Assembly (NCBI GenBank): GCA_963757065.1
Contig: CAVWQC010000002.1
Location: 372,001-436,000 of the forward strand
Direction: 5' to 3'
Length of the DNA: 64,000 bases
DNA from: PNON01 sp963757065
GTDB lineage: Bacteria > Chloroflexota > Anaerolineae > Anaerolineales > Anaerolineaceae
Shown here piece by piece: positions 1 to 8,390 of the stretch. The notes beneath the pieces are model-generated. The model searched no databases. It was given only the letters and a program-made list of their open reading frames with translations, and was not told the DNA's origin. The translations under genes and the position numbers were made by a program. Each line of letters opens with the position of its first letter. The first letter of the stretch is position 1.

Positions 1-2
1 TA

Positions 3-1904
3 TACCTGCCATCGGATCCGTCAATTAAGCGCCAGCAGTTGGACATTCTTCGCGTAAACCTCCAATTCATATCGCAGGTCCGGCAGGATCCATACGCAAG
101 CCAGGAACAGAAGGTCAACGATCTTTCAAATATGAATGACATGAAGTTGTCTCCGGCAACAGTCCAAAAGATTCTTGACCTTACCGATTCCCGCTGGCAG
201 GATATTCAAAGTGAATCCGAAAAAATCCTTGAGGTGCTTTTTCGAAGCACCATCCGCGAAACAAATATTTCAGCAATAAAGAATGATATCCCCTCTCTGG
301 TAGATTCGAGTTTCCAACAATCTCTGGCTGGCATGGTGTCAGAAATCGTTTCCCAATTTGTCATTCCCAACAGTAATTTCAGCCAGGAGTTAACCGATAA
401 AGCCCGGGCGGATGCTGAGATTAAAGTTGAACCAGTCGTTCGAAAATATGAGATCGGACAGATCATCATCCGGCATGGGCAGGTGATCCGCTCAGAAGAT
501 CTGGAAGCGCTTCAAGCCATAGGTATGGTTGACACCCGGTTTTCGATCAACTCCATATTAAGTTCATCCGCACTGGTGATCGTTTTAATGGTTTTCGTGG
601 CACTTTACGGATTAAGACGGCAAACCAGCCCTATGGATGACCTGCGCAGTCTGCTGCTGATCTCATTTACTTTTCTTTTCTTCCTGACGCTTGGCCGGCT
701 GATCATCCCCTACCGTACTGTCATCCCGTTTATCTTCCCGGCCGCAGCATTTGGGTTAACCCTCGCGACAGCTTTCTCACTCGAAACAGGTTTGATCTTT
801 TCAGTAATTTTGAGTCTGCTGGTTGCCTATGGACTTCCCGGCAGCCTTGAAATTACCATTTTCTACCTGGTTGGCAGCTTCTGTGGAATACTGGTATTGG
901 GACGTGGACGAAATATCGGTTCGTTTTTCAGAGCCAGCGTTGCAATGAGTGCTGCGAATGCGCTGGTCATTATGGCGTATCGTCTCTCCGATCCGGTCAC
1001 GGATTGGATAGGTCTTGCCACCCTTATCGGAGCTTCCATAGTGAATGGATTTGCGGCTGCAAGTGTCACCCTGCTTCTGCAATTCATCTATTCTCAATCT
1101 CTGGGAATCACCACTGCTTTGCAATTGCTCGACATTTCCCGACCGGACCATCCACTGCTGCAGTTCATGCTGCGAAATTCCCCCGGAACATACCAGCACA
1201 GTTTGCAGGTGGCCAACCTGGCTGAACAGGCCGCAGAAGCCATTAATGCAGATTCACTGCTCGTTAGAGTTGGAGCCTTATACCATGATGCAGGCAAGGC
1301 CATGAACCCGCAATTCTTTATTGAGAACCAGATCAAGGGGAACCCCAATCCTCATGAAGATATGGACCCATTGACCAGTGCGGGGGTAATCGTTAAACAC
1401 ATTGCAGAAGGAGTAGCGCTAGCGCGAAAATATAACCTGCCACCCAGATTACAGGACTTCATCCGCGAACACCATGGCACACTCATCACTCGCTACCAGT
1501 ACAACCGTGCTGTAACTGAAAACGGCAATGATGAGAGCAAAGTCGATATCGAAGCTTATCGTTATCCGGGTCCCAGCCCGCGCTCGCGTGAGACGGCTTT
1601 ACTGATGCTGGCCGATGGCTGCGAAGCACGGGCTCGGGCAGAGCTGCCAAAAGATGAAATCGAACTGCGCAGTATGGTAAAGAAAGTGATCGATAAATGC
1701 CTCATCGATGGGCAATTGGATAACACCCGGTTGACGTTGAATGACCTGGTCAAGATCACTGATTCATTTACCGCCACATTAATGGGAGTGTATCACCAGC
1801 GGATCATTTACCCTGAACTGCAACCTAAAGAAGACCTCAAACAACTGGATGGTTCGACCCAGACACCTCAACCGGAAAACAGTGATGCTGCAAATCCAAA
1901 TTAG
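3..1904 (+). CDS. pgpH: 7TM-HD membrane phosphohydrolase, PgpH/YqfF family (5' end outside window)
   Basis: Predicted membrane c-di-AMP phosphodiesterase. The frame is open to the left edge and the residues before the first usable start codon (TTG at 39) match the conserved extracellular 7TMR-HDED part of the family (PSIKRQQLDILR), so the true start lies outside the window. After this comes a multi-helix membrane region (about 550-1100 nt) and a cytosolic HD domain with H near TYQHSLQ, the HD pair in LYHDAGK (about 1280) and the later REHHGT motif (about 1465). Family knowledge: PgpH hydrolyses c-di-AMP to pApA. It is followed by ybeY and dgkA, the usual order for this locus. The function is assigned by family; the domain order is clearly visible. 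Confidence 0.93.
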   Translation, partial: YLPSDPSIKRQQLDILRVNLQFISQVRQDPYASQEQKVNDLSNMNDMKLSPATVQKILDLTDSRWQDIQSESEKILEVLFRSTIRETNISAIKNDIPSLVDSSFQQSLAGMVSEIVSQFVIPNSNFSQELTDKARADAEIKVEPVVRKYEIGQIIIRHGQVIRSEDLEALQAIGMVDTRFSINSILSSSALVIVLMVFVALYGLRRQTSPMDDLRSLLLISFTFLFFLTLGRLIIPYRTVIPFIFPAAAFGLTLATAFSLETGLIFSVILSLLVAYGLPGSLEITIFYLVGSFCGILVLGRGRNIGSFFRASVAMSAANALVIMAYRLSDPVTDWIGLATLIGASIVNGFAAASVTLLLQFIYSQSLGITTALQLLDISRPDHPLLQFMLRNSPGTYQHSLQVANLAEQAAEAINADSLLVRVGALYHDAGKAMNPQFFIENQIKGNPNPHEDMDPLTSAGVIVKHIAEGVALARKYNLPPRLQDFIREHHGTLITRYQYNRAVTENGNDESKVDIEAYRYPGPSPRSRETALLMLADGCEARARAELPKDEIELRSMVKKVIDKCLIDGQLDNTRLTLNDLVKITDSFTATLMGVYHQRIIYPELQPKEDLKQLDGSTQTPQPENSDAANPN

Positions 1905-2343
1905 GCCTTATTACCGGCACAAAATATCCACGGCGGATTTGAAAATTGCTGCCGATCTAGCCTTGAAAAAATGCCAACAAACAGAAGTGGTTGCAGGTAT
2001 TTTGATCACCGGCGATGCGGAGATGCATGCCTTGAACCGTGAGTACCGGGGAATCGACCAGACAACAGATGTCCTTTCGTTCAATGAGAATTACATTGAC
2101 CCCGAATCCGGGTTGGAGTACCTCGGAGATATCATTATTTCCGTTCCCCGCGCAAAGAAGCAGGCACGGGAAGGCGGACATACGATCGAACAGGAAATTC
2201 AACTACTGGTCATTCATGGGATATTGCATCTTTCTGGCTATGACCACGACACAAAATTAAGACAGAAAAAAATGTGGCAGATGCAAGTAGAAATTCTCGA
2301 AGAACTCAACAATCCACTGGCAATTCATTTCTTGGCAGGATAA
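1885..2343 (+). CDS. ybeY: Endoribonuclease YbeY (rRNA maturation factor)
   Basis: Single-strand endoribonuclease acting in 16S rRNA 3'-end processing and ribosome quality control. The zinc signature HGILHLSGYDHD is complete near the C terminus (three His). I place the start at ATG 1885, giving 152 aa beginning MLQIQIRPYY, the usual family length. The in-frame ATG at 1849 would add 12 residues unlike the family. The start lies inside the 3' end of pgpH (20-nt overlap), so translation is probably coupled. It sits between pgpH and dgkA in the order common to many bacteria. Confidence 0.93.
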   Translation: MLQIQIRPYYRHKISTADLKIAADLALKKCQQTEVVAGILITGDAEMHALNREYRGIDQTTDVLSFNENYIDPESGLEYLGDIIISVPRAKKQAREGGHTIEQEIQLLVIHGILHLSGYDHDTKLRQKKMWQMQVEILEELNNPLAIHFLAG

Positions 2344-2352
2344 CCCAATACT

Positions 2353-2736
2353 ATGACCGATTTCCTGGTATCACGGTTCCAATCCTTCAAACATGCCTTC
2401 GCTGGCTGGTGGTTCGTGATATCCACCCAAAAGAATTCCTGGGTGCATATGATCGCAACGATCTGTGTGATCATCCTATCCTTGTGGTTGAAGCTTCCCG
2501 CACGGGATTGGGCTGTTTTATTTGTCGTCATTGGCATGGTTTGGATCGCTGAATTCCTGAATACTGCCCTTGAAGCAGTCGTTGACCTTGCGAGCCCATC
2601 GCATCATCCACTGGCGAAAGTGGGCAAGGATGTGGGTGCTGCTGCCGTATTGATCGCAGCAATGGTGTCTGTGATCGCCGGATTGTTAATCATGGGACCA
2701 CCGTTGCTTGCAAAAATCGCTGTTTTAAGTAAATAA
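2353..2736 (+). CDS. dgkA: Diacylglycerol/undecaprenol kinase, DagK family
   Basis: Small integral membrane lipid kinase of 127 aa, phosphorylating diacylglycerol or, more likely in this lineage, undecaprenol for cell-wall lipid recycling. The family signature is visible: a catalytic-site Glu in EFLNTALEAVVD, then KVGKDVGAAAV, within three hydrophobic helices. Family length is normal. It starts 9 nt after ybeY, in the classic pgpH-ybeY-dgkA row, so one operon is likely. The substrate (undecaprenol or diacylglycerol) cannot be decided from sequence alone. Confidence 0.92.
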   Translation: MTDFLVSRFQSFKHAFAGWWFVISTQKNSWVHMIATICVIILSLWLKLPARDWAVLFVVIGMVWIAEFLNTALEAVVDLASPSHHPLAKVGKDVGAAAVLIAAMVSVIAGLLIMGPPLLAKIAVLSK

Positions 2737-2751
2737 TTGTTGGAGTTGGCT

Positions 2752-3603
2752 ATGGCAAAATCATCTTTTCGTTTCGGTACTGTCGGATCACCAAAATCCA
2801 CTCCTGCCAAACCCGGTGGAAGTGTCGGTGCTGTGTCCCAGATAGCAGCATTGAATTTGAATGCACTTGAGTTGGGCTGGGTACAATCGGTGCGGGTTTC
2901 GCCAGAAACCTGCTCTGCCATCAAGGCTGCAGCTACCGAATTGGATGTCGCGATCAGTGTGCATGCACCTTACTTCATCAACTTGAATGCTGATGAAGAA
3001 GAATGGCCAAAATCACGCAAAAGATTGATGGATGCTGCTTATTACGGATACCTGGCCGGGGCGACCGATATTATTTTCCACCCGGGGTCATATTTCGGGA
3101 AATTACCATCTGAAATCATGGGAAATGTGATGGACCGCTTAAATGATTGTGTGAGTGAGCTCAAGAATCAGAAAACGAATGTTTGCCTGCGCCCTGAAAC
3201 CATGGGGAAATCCGCCATGCTTGGCTCACTAGAAGATACGCTTGTCATGAGCCAGATAGAAGGTGTTCGACCCTGCCTCGATTTTGCCCACCTGCATGCC
3301 CGTCCGGGTGATGGTACGGTGAATTCCTACGATGAATGGAGCTCCCTACTCGACCTTTATGGTACAAAACTGGGAAATGAAAGTTTGAAATCCTTACATA
3401 TCCACCTGAGTGGAATTGAATATGGTCCCAAAGGGGAGAAAAACCATCTACCAGTTCAGGAGAGCGATCTGGATGTGAAAGGACTCTTCACTTCACTGAC
3501 AAAACATGGATGCGGGGGAAGGATCGTCTGTGAATCACCCATCCTCGAAGAGGATGCTGTTTTTCTAAAAACCACCTGGCTGGAAATTTCCGGCCAGGAA
3601 TAA
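2752..3603 (+). CDS. Endonuclease IV-like TIM-barrel protein (Nfo/AP2Ec family)
   Basis: TIM-barrel protein of the xylose-isomerase-like AP endonuclease class; the likely role is AP-site cleavage in base-excision repair. Candidate metal ligands in order: His in ISVHAPY, His in IIFHPGS, Glu in RPETMGK, Asp and His in CLDFAHLHA, His in LHIHLSG, and Glu in VCESP. The usual Asp-x-His pair appears as KNH, so one zinc ligand may be replaced. Start chosen at ATG 2752, behind TTGGAG and 15 nt after the dgkA stop; the in-frame TTG at 2737 has no comparable site. It is last in the + strand group. The family call is firm, true AP endonuclease activity less so. Confidence 0.8.
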   Translation: MAKSSFRFGTVGSPKSTPAKPGGSVGAVSQIAALNLNALELGWVQSVRVSPETCSAIKAAATELDVAISVHAPYFINLNADEEEWPKSRKRLMDAAYYGYLAGATDIIFHPGSYFGKLPSEIMGNVMDRLNDCVSELKNQKTNVCLRPETMGKSAMLGSLEDTLVMSQIEGVRPCLDFAHLHARPGDGTVNSYDEWSSLLDLYGTKLGNESLKSLHIHLSGIEYGPKGEKNHLPVQESDLDVKGLFTSLTKHGCGGRIVCESPILEEDAVFLKTTWLEISGQE

Positions 3604-3607
3604 GCTC

Positions 3608-3639
3608 AAAAAATCGCCCGGAAGATATTCCGGGCGATT
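3608..3639 (-). terminator. Rho-independent terminator of the minus-strand regulator cluster
   Basis: Perfect 12-bp stem (3612-3623 with 3628-3639) with a 4-nt loop. Read on the minus strand the stem is followed by a six-T tract (complement of 3608-3613). It lies 60 nt beyond the stop of the LuxR-type regulator at 3700 and between convergent genes. On the plus strand no T tract follows. Confidence 0.85.
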
Positions 3640-3699
3640 GAATATTAACTTACGATGTGTGAGGAAATTCCCACTGTTCAATTTACTTCCAATTTCCTG

Positions 3700-4353
3700 T
3701 TATAAGTATTCTTTCAAGCTATGCTGTACAGCATAAGCGGCTGCTTCTGCCCGGTTGCTTACTTCCAATTTATTCAGAATGCTGCTGACATAATTGCGAA
3801 CGGTCCCCTCACCCAGGAACAAAGATTTTGCTATTTCCCGGTTTGTCTTTCCTTCGGAGACTAGAAGAAGAACATGTTTTTCCTGCTGGCTTAATGTCAC
3901 AAAGGCGGACGCTTTTTCTTTTTCATCTGCCTGCCGGACTTTTTCAAACACTTTTTGAGTTAAGGAAGTGTCGATCAATGCTTCGCCACGGCCAACCGCT
4001 TCAATGGCTCTGATCAAGTCTTCCCTGCCGATTTGTTTCAGAACATACCCTGAAGCTCCTGCCCGAATGGCAGAAAAAAGCATTTCATCTTCAGCATATG
4101 AGGTGAGCATGATCACACGGGTCTCGGGGAATTGGGTGGTAATCTCTTTGCAGGCATCTATGCCGGATGACCCGGGAAGCCGGATATCCATTACGACAAC
4201 ATCCGGACGCAGGCGTGTCACCTGCTCGACAGATTCACGTGCAGTTCCCGCTTCGCCAACAATTTCAAATTGGGGGTGATGTTCAAGAAGGGATTTTAAT
4301 CCCAAACGAACGACTTCATGATCATCTACCAGTAATATTCTCTGCTTACCCAT
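3700..4353 (-). CDS. Response regulator, NarL/FixJ type
   Basis: 217-aa two-component transcription factor. The N-terminal receiver domain has the acidic pair in LLVDDHEVV, the phospho-acceptor Asp in VVVMDIRLPG and Lys in YVLKQIG. The C-terminal LuxR-type helix-turn-helix (about 150-210) contains EGKTNREIAKSLFLGEGTV. Full length with an ordinary ATG start. No histidine kinase lies next to it; the nearest neighbour is a second response regulator 81 nt upstream on the same strand. The terminator at 3608-3639 ends this unit. The signal sensed is unknown. Confidence 0.92.
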   Translation of the reverse strand: MGKQRILLVDDHEVVRLGLKSLLEHHPQFEIVGEAGTARESVEQVTRLRPDVVVMDIRLPGSSGIDACKEITTQFPETRVIMLTSYAEDEMLFSAIRAGASGYVLKQIGREDLIRAIEAVGRGEALIDTSLTQKVFEKVRQADEKEKASAFVTLSQQEKHVLLLVSEGKTNREIAKSLFLGEGTVRNYVSSILNKLEVSNRAEAAAYAVQHSLKEYL

Positions 4354-4434
4354 GAGATACTTTCCTCCAGAACCATAATCATACCAGATAGCGGTTCAGG
4401 CTGCCAGACACCTTAAGATGCCCTGGAATAGTGC

Positions 4435-5157
4435 TTATACATTTTTATTTCGGCGAAAATCCACAAATCTATAACCAACTCCACGTTCTGTTAATATATA
4501 TTTGGGATTTGCCGGATCTTTTTCTAATTTTTGCCTTAAATAATTTATATATAAACGAACATAATGTGGTTCGTCCCGATATTCATATCCCCAAACTTTG
4601 GCAAGGATTTGATCATGTGTATTGACCATTCCTGCGTTTTGAACCAGGTGATATAAGAGTTTAAATTCTGTTGGGCGTAATTTGATCAGCTCGCCATCCA
4701 ACCAGACTTCACGCCGGTCAAAATCTATTTTCAGACGATCATCCACCTCGATGAGACCTTTAATTCCTCCGCCAACAATTTCAGCCCGACGCAGTACAGC
4801 TCTCACCCGGCTTACCAATTCACGGGGTGAAAATGGTTTGGTGACGTAATCATCCGCGCCTAATTCCAACCCGTGCACACGATCATCTTCTTCGCCCTTT
4901 GCGGTTAACATGATCACCGGGACAGAATTGATCTCCCGGATCAATTTCAAGACTTCGAATCCATCCAGATCAGGCAGCATCACATCCAATAAGACAAGAT
5001 CCGGGAGCTTATCTCGAATTGCCTGAATCGCCTGTAACCCTCTAAATGCTTCAAAGACTTGAAATCCATCATGTTCCAGATTCAATCGTATGAATCGGAC
5101 CATCCGTTCTTCATCATCCACAACCAATATTCGCCGGTGCAGAGCATCGTCTACCAT
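4435..5157 (-). CDS. Response regulator, OmpR/PhoB type
   Basis: Two-component DNA-binding regulator of 240 aa. The receiver has phospho-acceptor Asp in LVLLDVMLPDLDG and Lys in DDYVTKPFSP. The C-terminal winged helix includes LRPTEFKLLYHLVQNAG and the recognition-helix segment ending YINYLRQKLEKDP. Start chosen at ATG 5157, just past the stop of the small upstream gene (5162); an in-frame start at 5175 would overlap that gene by 14 nt. It is co-directional with the kinase/phosphatase/FHA cluster upstream and may be its transcriptional output, but no cognate histidine kinase is visible. Confidence 0.9.
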   Translation of the reverse strand: MVDDALHRRILVVDDEERMVRFIRLNLEHDGFQVFEAFRGLQAIQAIRDKLPDLVLLDVMLPDLDGFEVLKLIREINSVPVIMLTAKGEEDDRVHGLELGADDYVTKPFSPRELVSRVRAVLRRAEIVGGGIKGLIEVDDRLKIDFDRREVWLDGELIKLRPTEFKLLYHLVQNAGMVNTHDQILAKVWGYEYRDEPHYVRLYINYLRQKLEKDPANPKYILTERGVGYRFVDFRRNKNV

Positions 5158-5161
5158 GCCA

Positions 5162-5401
5162 CTACTCACGGACAAAGCCTATCACTTCCTCTTCTTCACC
5201 AGTTGGGAGGACTTCAATAAAATTAACCCTGGCCATTGGCCAAATAACGGTTGTGACATTTGCGTCCAGATAATGCAGGTCTTTTCCATCCCGTTTCCGG
5301 GGACTGCGGAGAGTCAAACTGGTCGCGGTTGGAGCTGGCAGCTCTTCAATCTCCCCTAATACGGGATCTTCCCCCACCAGATGGAGTAATATCATTGGCA
5401 T
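5162..5401 (-). CDS. Small conserved-looking protein, unknown function (79 aa)
   Basis: 79-aa soluble protein rich in acidic residues near its C terminus (PTGEEEEVIGFVRE). I do not recognise a domain. It is supported by a good ribosome site (GGAGAG 5 nt before the ATG at 5401) and tight packing: 31 nt after the FHA gene and 4 nt before the OmpR-type regulator. No membrane segment or signal peptide. Its place between an FHA protein and a response regulator suggests an accessory role in the same signalling unit, which is inference only. Confidence 0.65.
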   Translation of the reverse strand: MPMILLHLVGEDPVLGEIEELPAPTATSLTLRSPRKRDGKDLHYLDANVTTVIWPMARVNFIEVLPTGEEEEVIGFVRE

Positions 5402-5432
5402 AGCATCTCTCCGGTTGGATTAATTTACAAAT

Positions 5433-5948
5433 TTATCTGCGGATGGTAATCTGCAGTTTTATTTTTCCTAAGGCGATCATGTCCCCGTCTTTAAGGGGAT
5501 AATTTACATTTGGAACAATCTTCTGCCCATTGATCCTTGTACCGTTGGATGATCCCAGGTCAACGATCATGACACCTCTATCGGTGACACGAATAGCAGT
5601 ATGCAGACGGGATACTCCTTCTGCATATCCTTCGTAAGGGGAAAGGTCAATATCCGGTAATATTGGTTGACCTTCGGTTATCCTTCCGAGAGTAAATTCT
5701 TTCTGACCGGCAAGAGGTATCACCTGATTACTACCTACAAGTTTCAATGAGATATTATTTCCAGAGGATGTCTGTTTAGGTGTTTCCGGTTGGGCAGGTG
5801 GTTTTTGTTGTGGGGTAGCCTGATCCATAGAATCTCCAGTCGTGTTTTCTTCTTCGTTATTAATTGTAAAAACTAGTTGAGCGCCGCATTCACTGCAAAA
5901 AAGGGCTCCATCTAATTCTTGATGCTTGCAATTCGGGCAGGTGATCAT
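5433..5948 (-). CDS. Zinc-ribbon plus FHA-domain protein
   Basis: 171-aa cytosolic phosphopeptide reader. Residues 4-21 hold a CPNC...CSEC zinc ribbon, followed by a Gln/Pro-rich linker (about 40-65) and an FHA domain (about 75-170). FHA hallmarks are visible: TLGR, SRLHTAI and DLGSSNGTRING, which form the phosphothreonine-binding loops. The start ATG overlaps the stop of the J-domain/vWA gene by 4 nt (ATGA), so the two are translationally coupled. In this context it probably binds targets phosphorylated by the kinase at 8391-10271. Confidence 0.88.
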   Translation of the reverse strand: MITCPNCKHQELDGALFCSECGAQLVFTINNEEENTTGDSMDQATPQQKPPAQPETPKQTSSGNNISLKLVGSNQVIPLAGQKEFTLGRITEGQPILPDIDLSPYEGYAEGVSRLHTAIRVTDRGVMIVDLGSSNGTRINGQKIVPNVNYPLKDGDMIALGKIKLQITIRR

Positions 5949-7429
5949 ATCTGTTTTTTCTCCGGTCCAGGTGGAAGTAGTAGGGATCTTGTTCCATACT
6001 TTATGCGTTTATCGCCTTCTTGGCTAAAATTATTTTGTTGTTTTATGTTTTCAGCTTCTTTTAAAACCGTATGAGCCAATTCGCGCTCGCCTTTAGACAG
6101 AAGATGCGTGGCAAGATATTGAAGATGCCTTGAAGCTTTGACTGTGTCTCCCTTTTTCAATTCTTCCTGCGCCTTTTCCTGCATACGATAGAGTGTCAAT
6201 TGTGACAGTGCATGTACAATTGGTGCCGGCATTCCCTTGTTACTATCCACATCCTTACTTATAGTGCAATTTATGGATAAAGGTAATCGTGTTTTCGGCA
6301 CTTTTCTAGTCGGTATATGTAGTGTAACATATCCGTCCATTAATGTTATCTCTTTCTGTTGATTATGCATCGGTTTTATACAAAATTCAAGCATAAGCAC
6401 CAGTTTATTTGTTATGTGTAGATTACCTGCCCGTACAGGGACTTCACGAAGAAGTGGCGCAGGTTCGGGGTATATCCTGAAAGCATATTGAAGTTCACAT
6501 TCAGGTGAGTTTGTAAAATCCAAAGTTAACTGTTCACCATATATTTGTTCAAGATTCTTGTATTTTTGATCTAGAAATTTTTTTAAATCCTTTGGTCCTG
6601 AGATATACATGCTAACGCCACCAGCACAACTAGCAAGAGCATCAATAAACTCGTCGTTCCATTCGCTACCAATCCCCAGTCCGCTAATACTTATCCCCTC
6701 TTCTGCTGCTTCCTTTCCCAATTCAAGGCAAAGATCTTCATCGCCATAAGTTCGTCCATCAGTAAATAGAATCAGGTGGTTAAGGTAACCGGGAATGCGG
6801 TTTTGCCGAATTTGAGCAATGCCTGCACTCAACCCCTGATAAATTTCCGTACTCCCCGAGGTGACTATTCGACTTATTCTGGATTCAATAAGATGGATAT
6901 CTGCGACTTGCGTTGGTGGTACAAGAATTTCGGCCCGATCGCTAAATGTCACAATACTAATGATGTCATTTGGTCCAAGCTGCCTGAGCAATCGGATGGA
7001 ATTATCTTTCACCATGTCCATCCGCTCACCATTCATAGATTTAGATCTGTCCAGCACCAGGCTCAGGTTTAATGGTCTTTGAATGGATTTTTTGGTTGCT
7101 GGTTTAGCACCAATATCTAGAAGCACATAAACAAGCTGCGAGTCTTCAGATGGAGTTAATTTGGACTTTGAAACAAATGTCCGTTTGGAGAAGCCTGGAG
7201 TTGAAAGATCTTCGTCACCGAGGGTTTTATTATAATCTTCCCTGTGAGAAATCGAAGATAATGCATCATATGCCTTTTGGACCCTATAGAATAAGTCTGC
7301 AGTTCCTAAATTTGGGTTGGTGTCTGGATGATATTTTCGCGCAGCCTGATGATACGCACTGCGAATTTCTTCATCAGTCGCATCATAACAGACATCCAAC
7401 AAGGCATACCAATTAATGTCCTGACCCAT
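5945..7429 (-). CDS. J-domain protein fused to a von Willebrand A domain
   Basis: 494-aa soluble protein with an unusual architecture. Residues 6-70 form a J domain with HPD at 34-36, the motif that stimulates Hsp70 ATPases. Residues about 118-300 form a vWA domain with a complete MIDAS: DRSKS, the Thr in SGSTEI and the Asp in FTDGRT. The remaining 190 residues have a beta-rich stretch and a helical C terminus (LKKGDTVKASRHLQYLATH). No membrane segment. It lies 4 nt after the PP2C gene and overlaps the FHA gene, so all belong to one operon. The J domain suggests DnaK recruitment and the vWA domain metal-dependent protein binding. Client and purpose are unknown. Confidence 0.85.
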   Translation of the reverse strand: MGQDINWYALLDVCYDATDEEIRSAYHQAARKYHPDTNPNLGTADLFYRVQKAYDALSSISHREDYNKTLGDEDLSTPGFSKRTFVSKSKLTPSEDSQLVYVLLDIGAKPATKKSIQRPLNLSLVLDRSKSMNGERMDMVKDNSIRLLRQLGPNDIISIVTFSDRAEILVPPTQVADIHLIESRISRIVTSGSTEIYQGLSAGIAQIRQNRIPGYLNHLILFTDGRTYGDEDLCLELGKEAAEEGISISGLGIGSEWNDEFIDALASCAGGVSMYISGPKDLKKFLDQKYKNLEQIYGEQLTLDFTNSPECELQYAFRIYPEPAPLLREVPVRAGNLHITNKLVLMLEFCIKPMHNQQKEITLMDGYVTLHIPTRKVPKTRLPLSINCTISKDVDSNKGMPAPIVHALSQLTLYRMQEKAQEELKKGDTVKASRHLQYLATHLLSKGERELAHTVLKEAENIKQQNNFSQEGDKRIKYGTRSLLLPPGPEKKQI

Positions 7430-7433
7430 AAGC

Positions 7434-8324
7434 CTACAATAAATACTGAACCAGAATTACACTAATATTATCGGGTCCTCCCGCGTTATTTGCGGCATCA
7501 ATTAATCTTTGACAAGCAACACTCAAGGAAGGCGCGGATTTAATGATTGTAAATATTTCTGATTCCGGTATCACATTCCACAAACCATCACTGCAAAGCA
7601 TGAGGTATCCACCATTGGGGAATGGGTAAGTGTTTATATCCGGTTCAAACGGTTCAGATTGTCCCAAAGCACGATAAAGAACGTTTCGTTGAGGATGTTC
7701 AGCAGCTTCTTTATCTGATATCTGACCCAACTCCTGCAGCCTGCGCACTAACGAGTGATCCCTGGTGACCGTCTGCATTCTTCCATCAGGATAAATGAAA
7801 TATGCCCGGCTATCACCCACATGGGCAAGGGTTACCTGATCACCTAAAATAAAAGCAGTGGTTAAGGTGGTGCCTCCACCCGGCGCATGCCGAACCACAG
7901 CCTGCTGAGATTCAGATATACCATTTTGCATTAATTCATGTAATGCATCATTAGGTTGATCTTGCTTAATGCCAAAAATTGGTAAATATAGTTTTTTGGT
8001 GATATAGGTAGACATTGCATTTACTGCAACAACGCTGGCCAATTCGCCATTTTCATGCCCACCCATACCATCTGCAATAATAAACAACCCATAGACCAAA
8101 TTTCGATTTTCACTACTCATTATCGCAGACATTGAATATAAAGAATCTTCATTTATATCCCGTTGAAGACCAGAGGATTGACCACAACCGATGATTAGCT
8201 GAGGACTCATAGGAAGGTTCGCAGCCATACTGACAGTTTTTAGTTGATCATCAGTTAATGGTGCCGTTTTTACATCATATGGAAGATTCTTTTTACGTTT
8301 GAAAAGGGAGAAAAATTTATCCAC
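7434..8324 (-). CDS. PP2C-family Ser/Thr protein phosphatase
   Basis: 296-aa metal-dependent phosphatase, the probable counterpart of the adjacent kinase. After about 50 basic and polar residues the catalytic domain shows the family motifs: DINEDSLY, IIADGMGGHENGE, AHVGDSRAYFI, LMLCSDGLWNV and GGPDNISVIL, which supply the Mn/Mg-binding aspartates. Start is GTG at 8324 with GGAG about 8 nt upstream. No membrane helix, so cytosolic. Same strand as the kinase (66 nt gap) and the J/vWA gene (4 nt gap). Confidence 0.92.
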   Translation of the reverse strand: MDKFFSLFKRKKNLPYDVKTAPLTDDQLKTVSMAANLPMSPQLIIGCGQSSGLQRDINEDSLYSMSAIMSSENRNLVYGLFIIADGMGGHENGELASVVAVNAMSTYITKKLYLPIFGIKQDQPNDALHELMQNGISESQQAVVRHAPGGGTTLTTAFILGDQVTLAHVGDSRAYFIYPDGRMQTVTRDHSLVRRLQELGQISDKEAAEHPQRNVLYRALGQSEPFEPDINTYPFPNGGYLMLCSDGLWNVIPESEIFTIIKSAPSLSVACQRLIDAANNAGGPDNISVILVQYLL

Positions 8325-8390
8325 AAGTGTGCTCCATCAAAATGTTGTATTCCACTATGGTGTATCCACTACAAGCGAAACGATCAGTTA

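Noticed and set aside
801..1199. 132-aa minus-strand open frame
   Set aside because: Lies wholly antisense to pgpH, whose frame has strong family similarity; no ribosome site.
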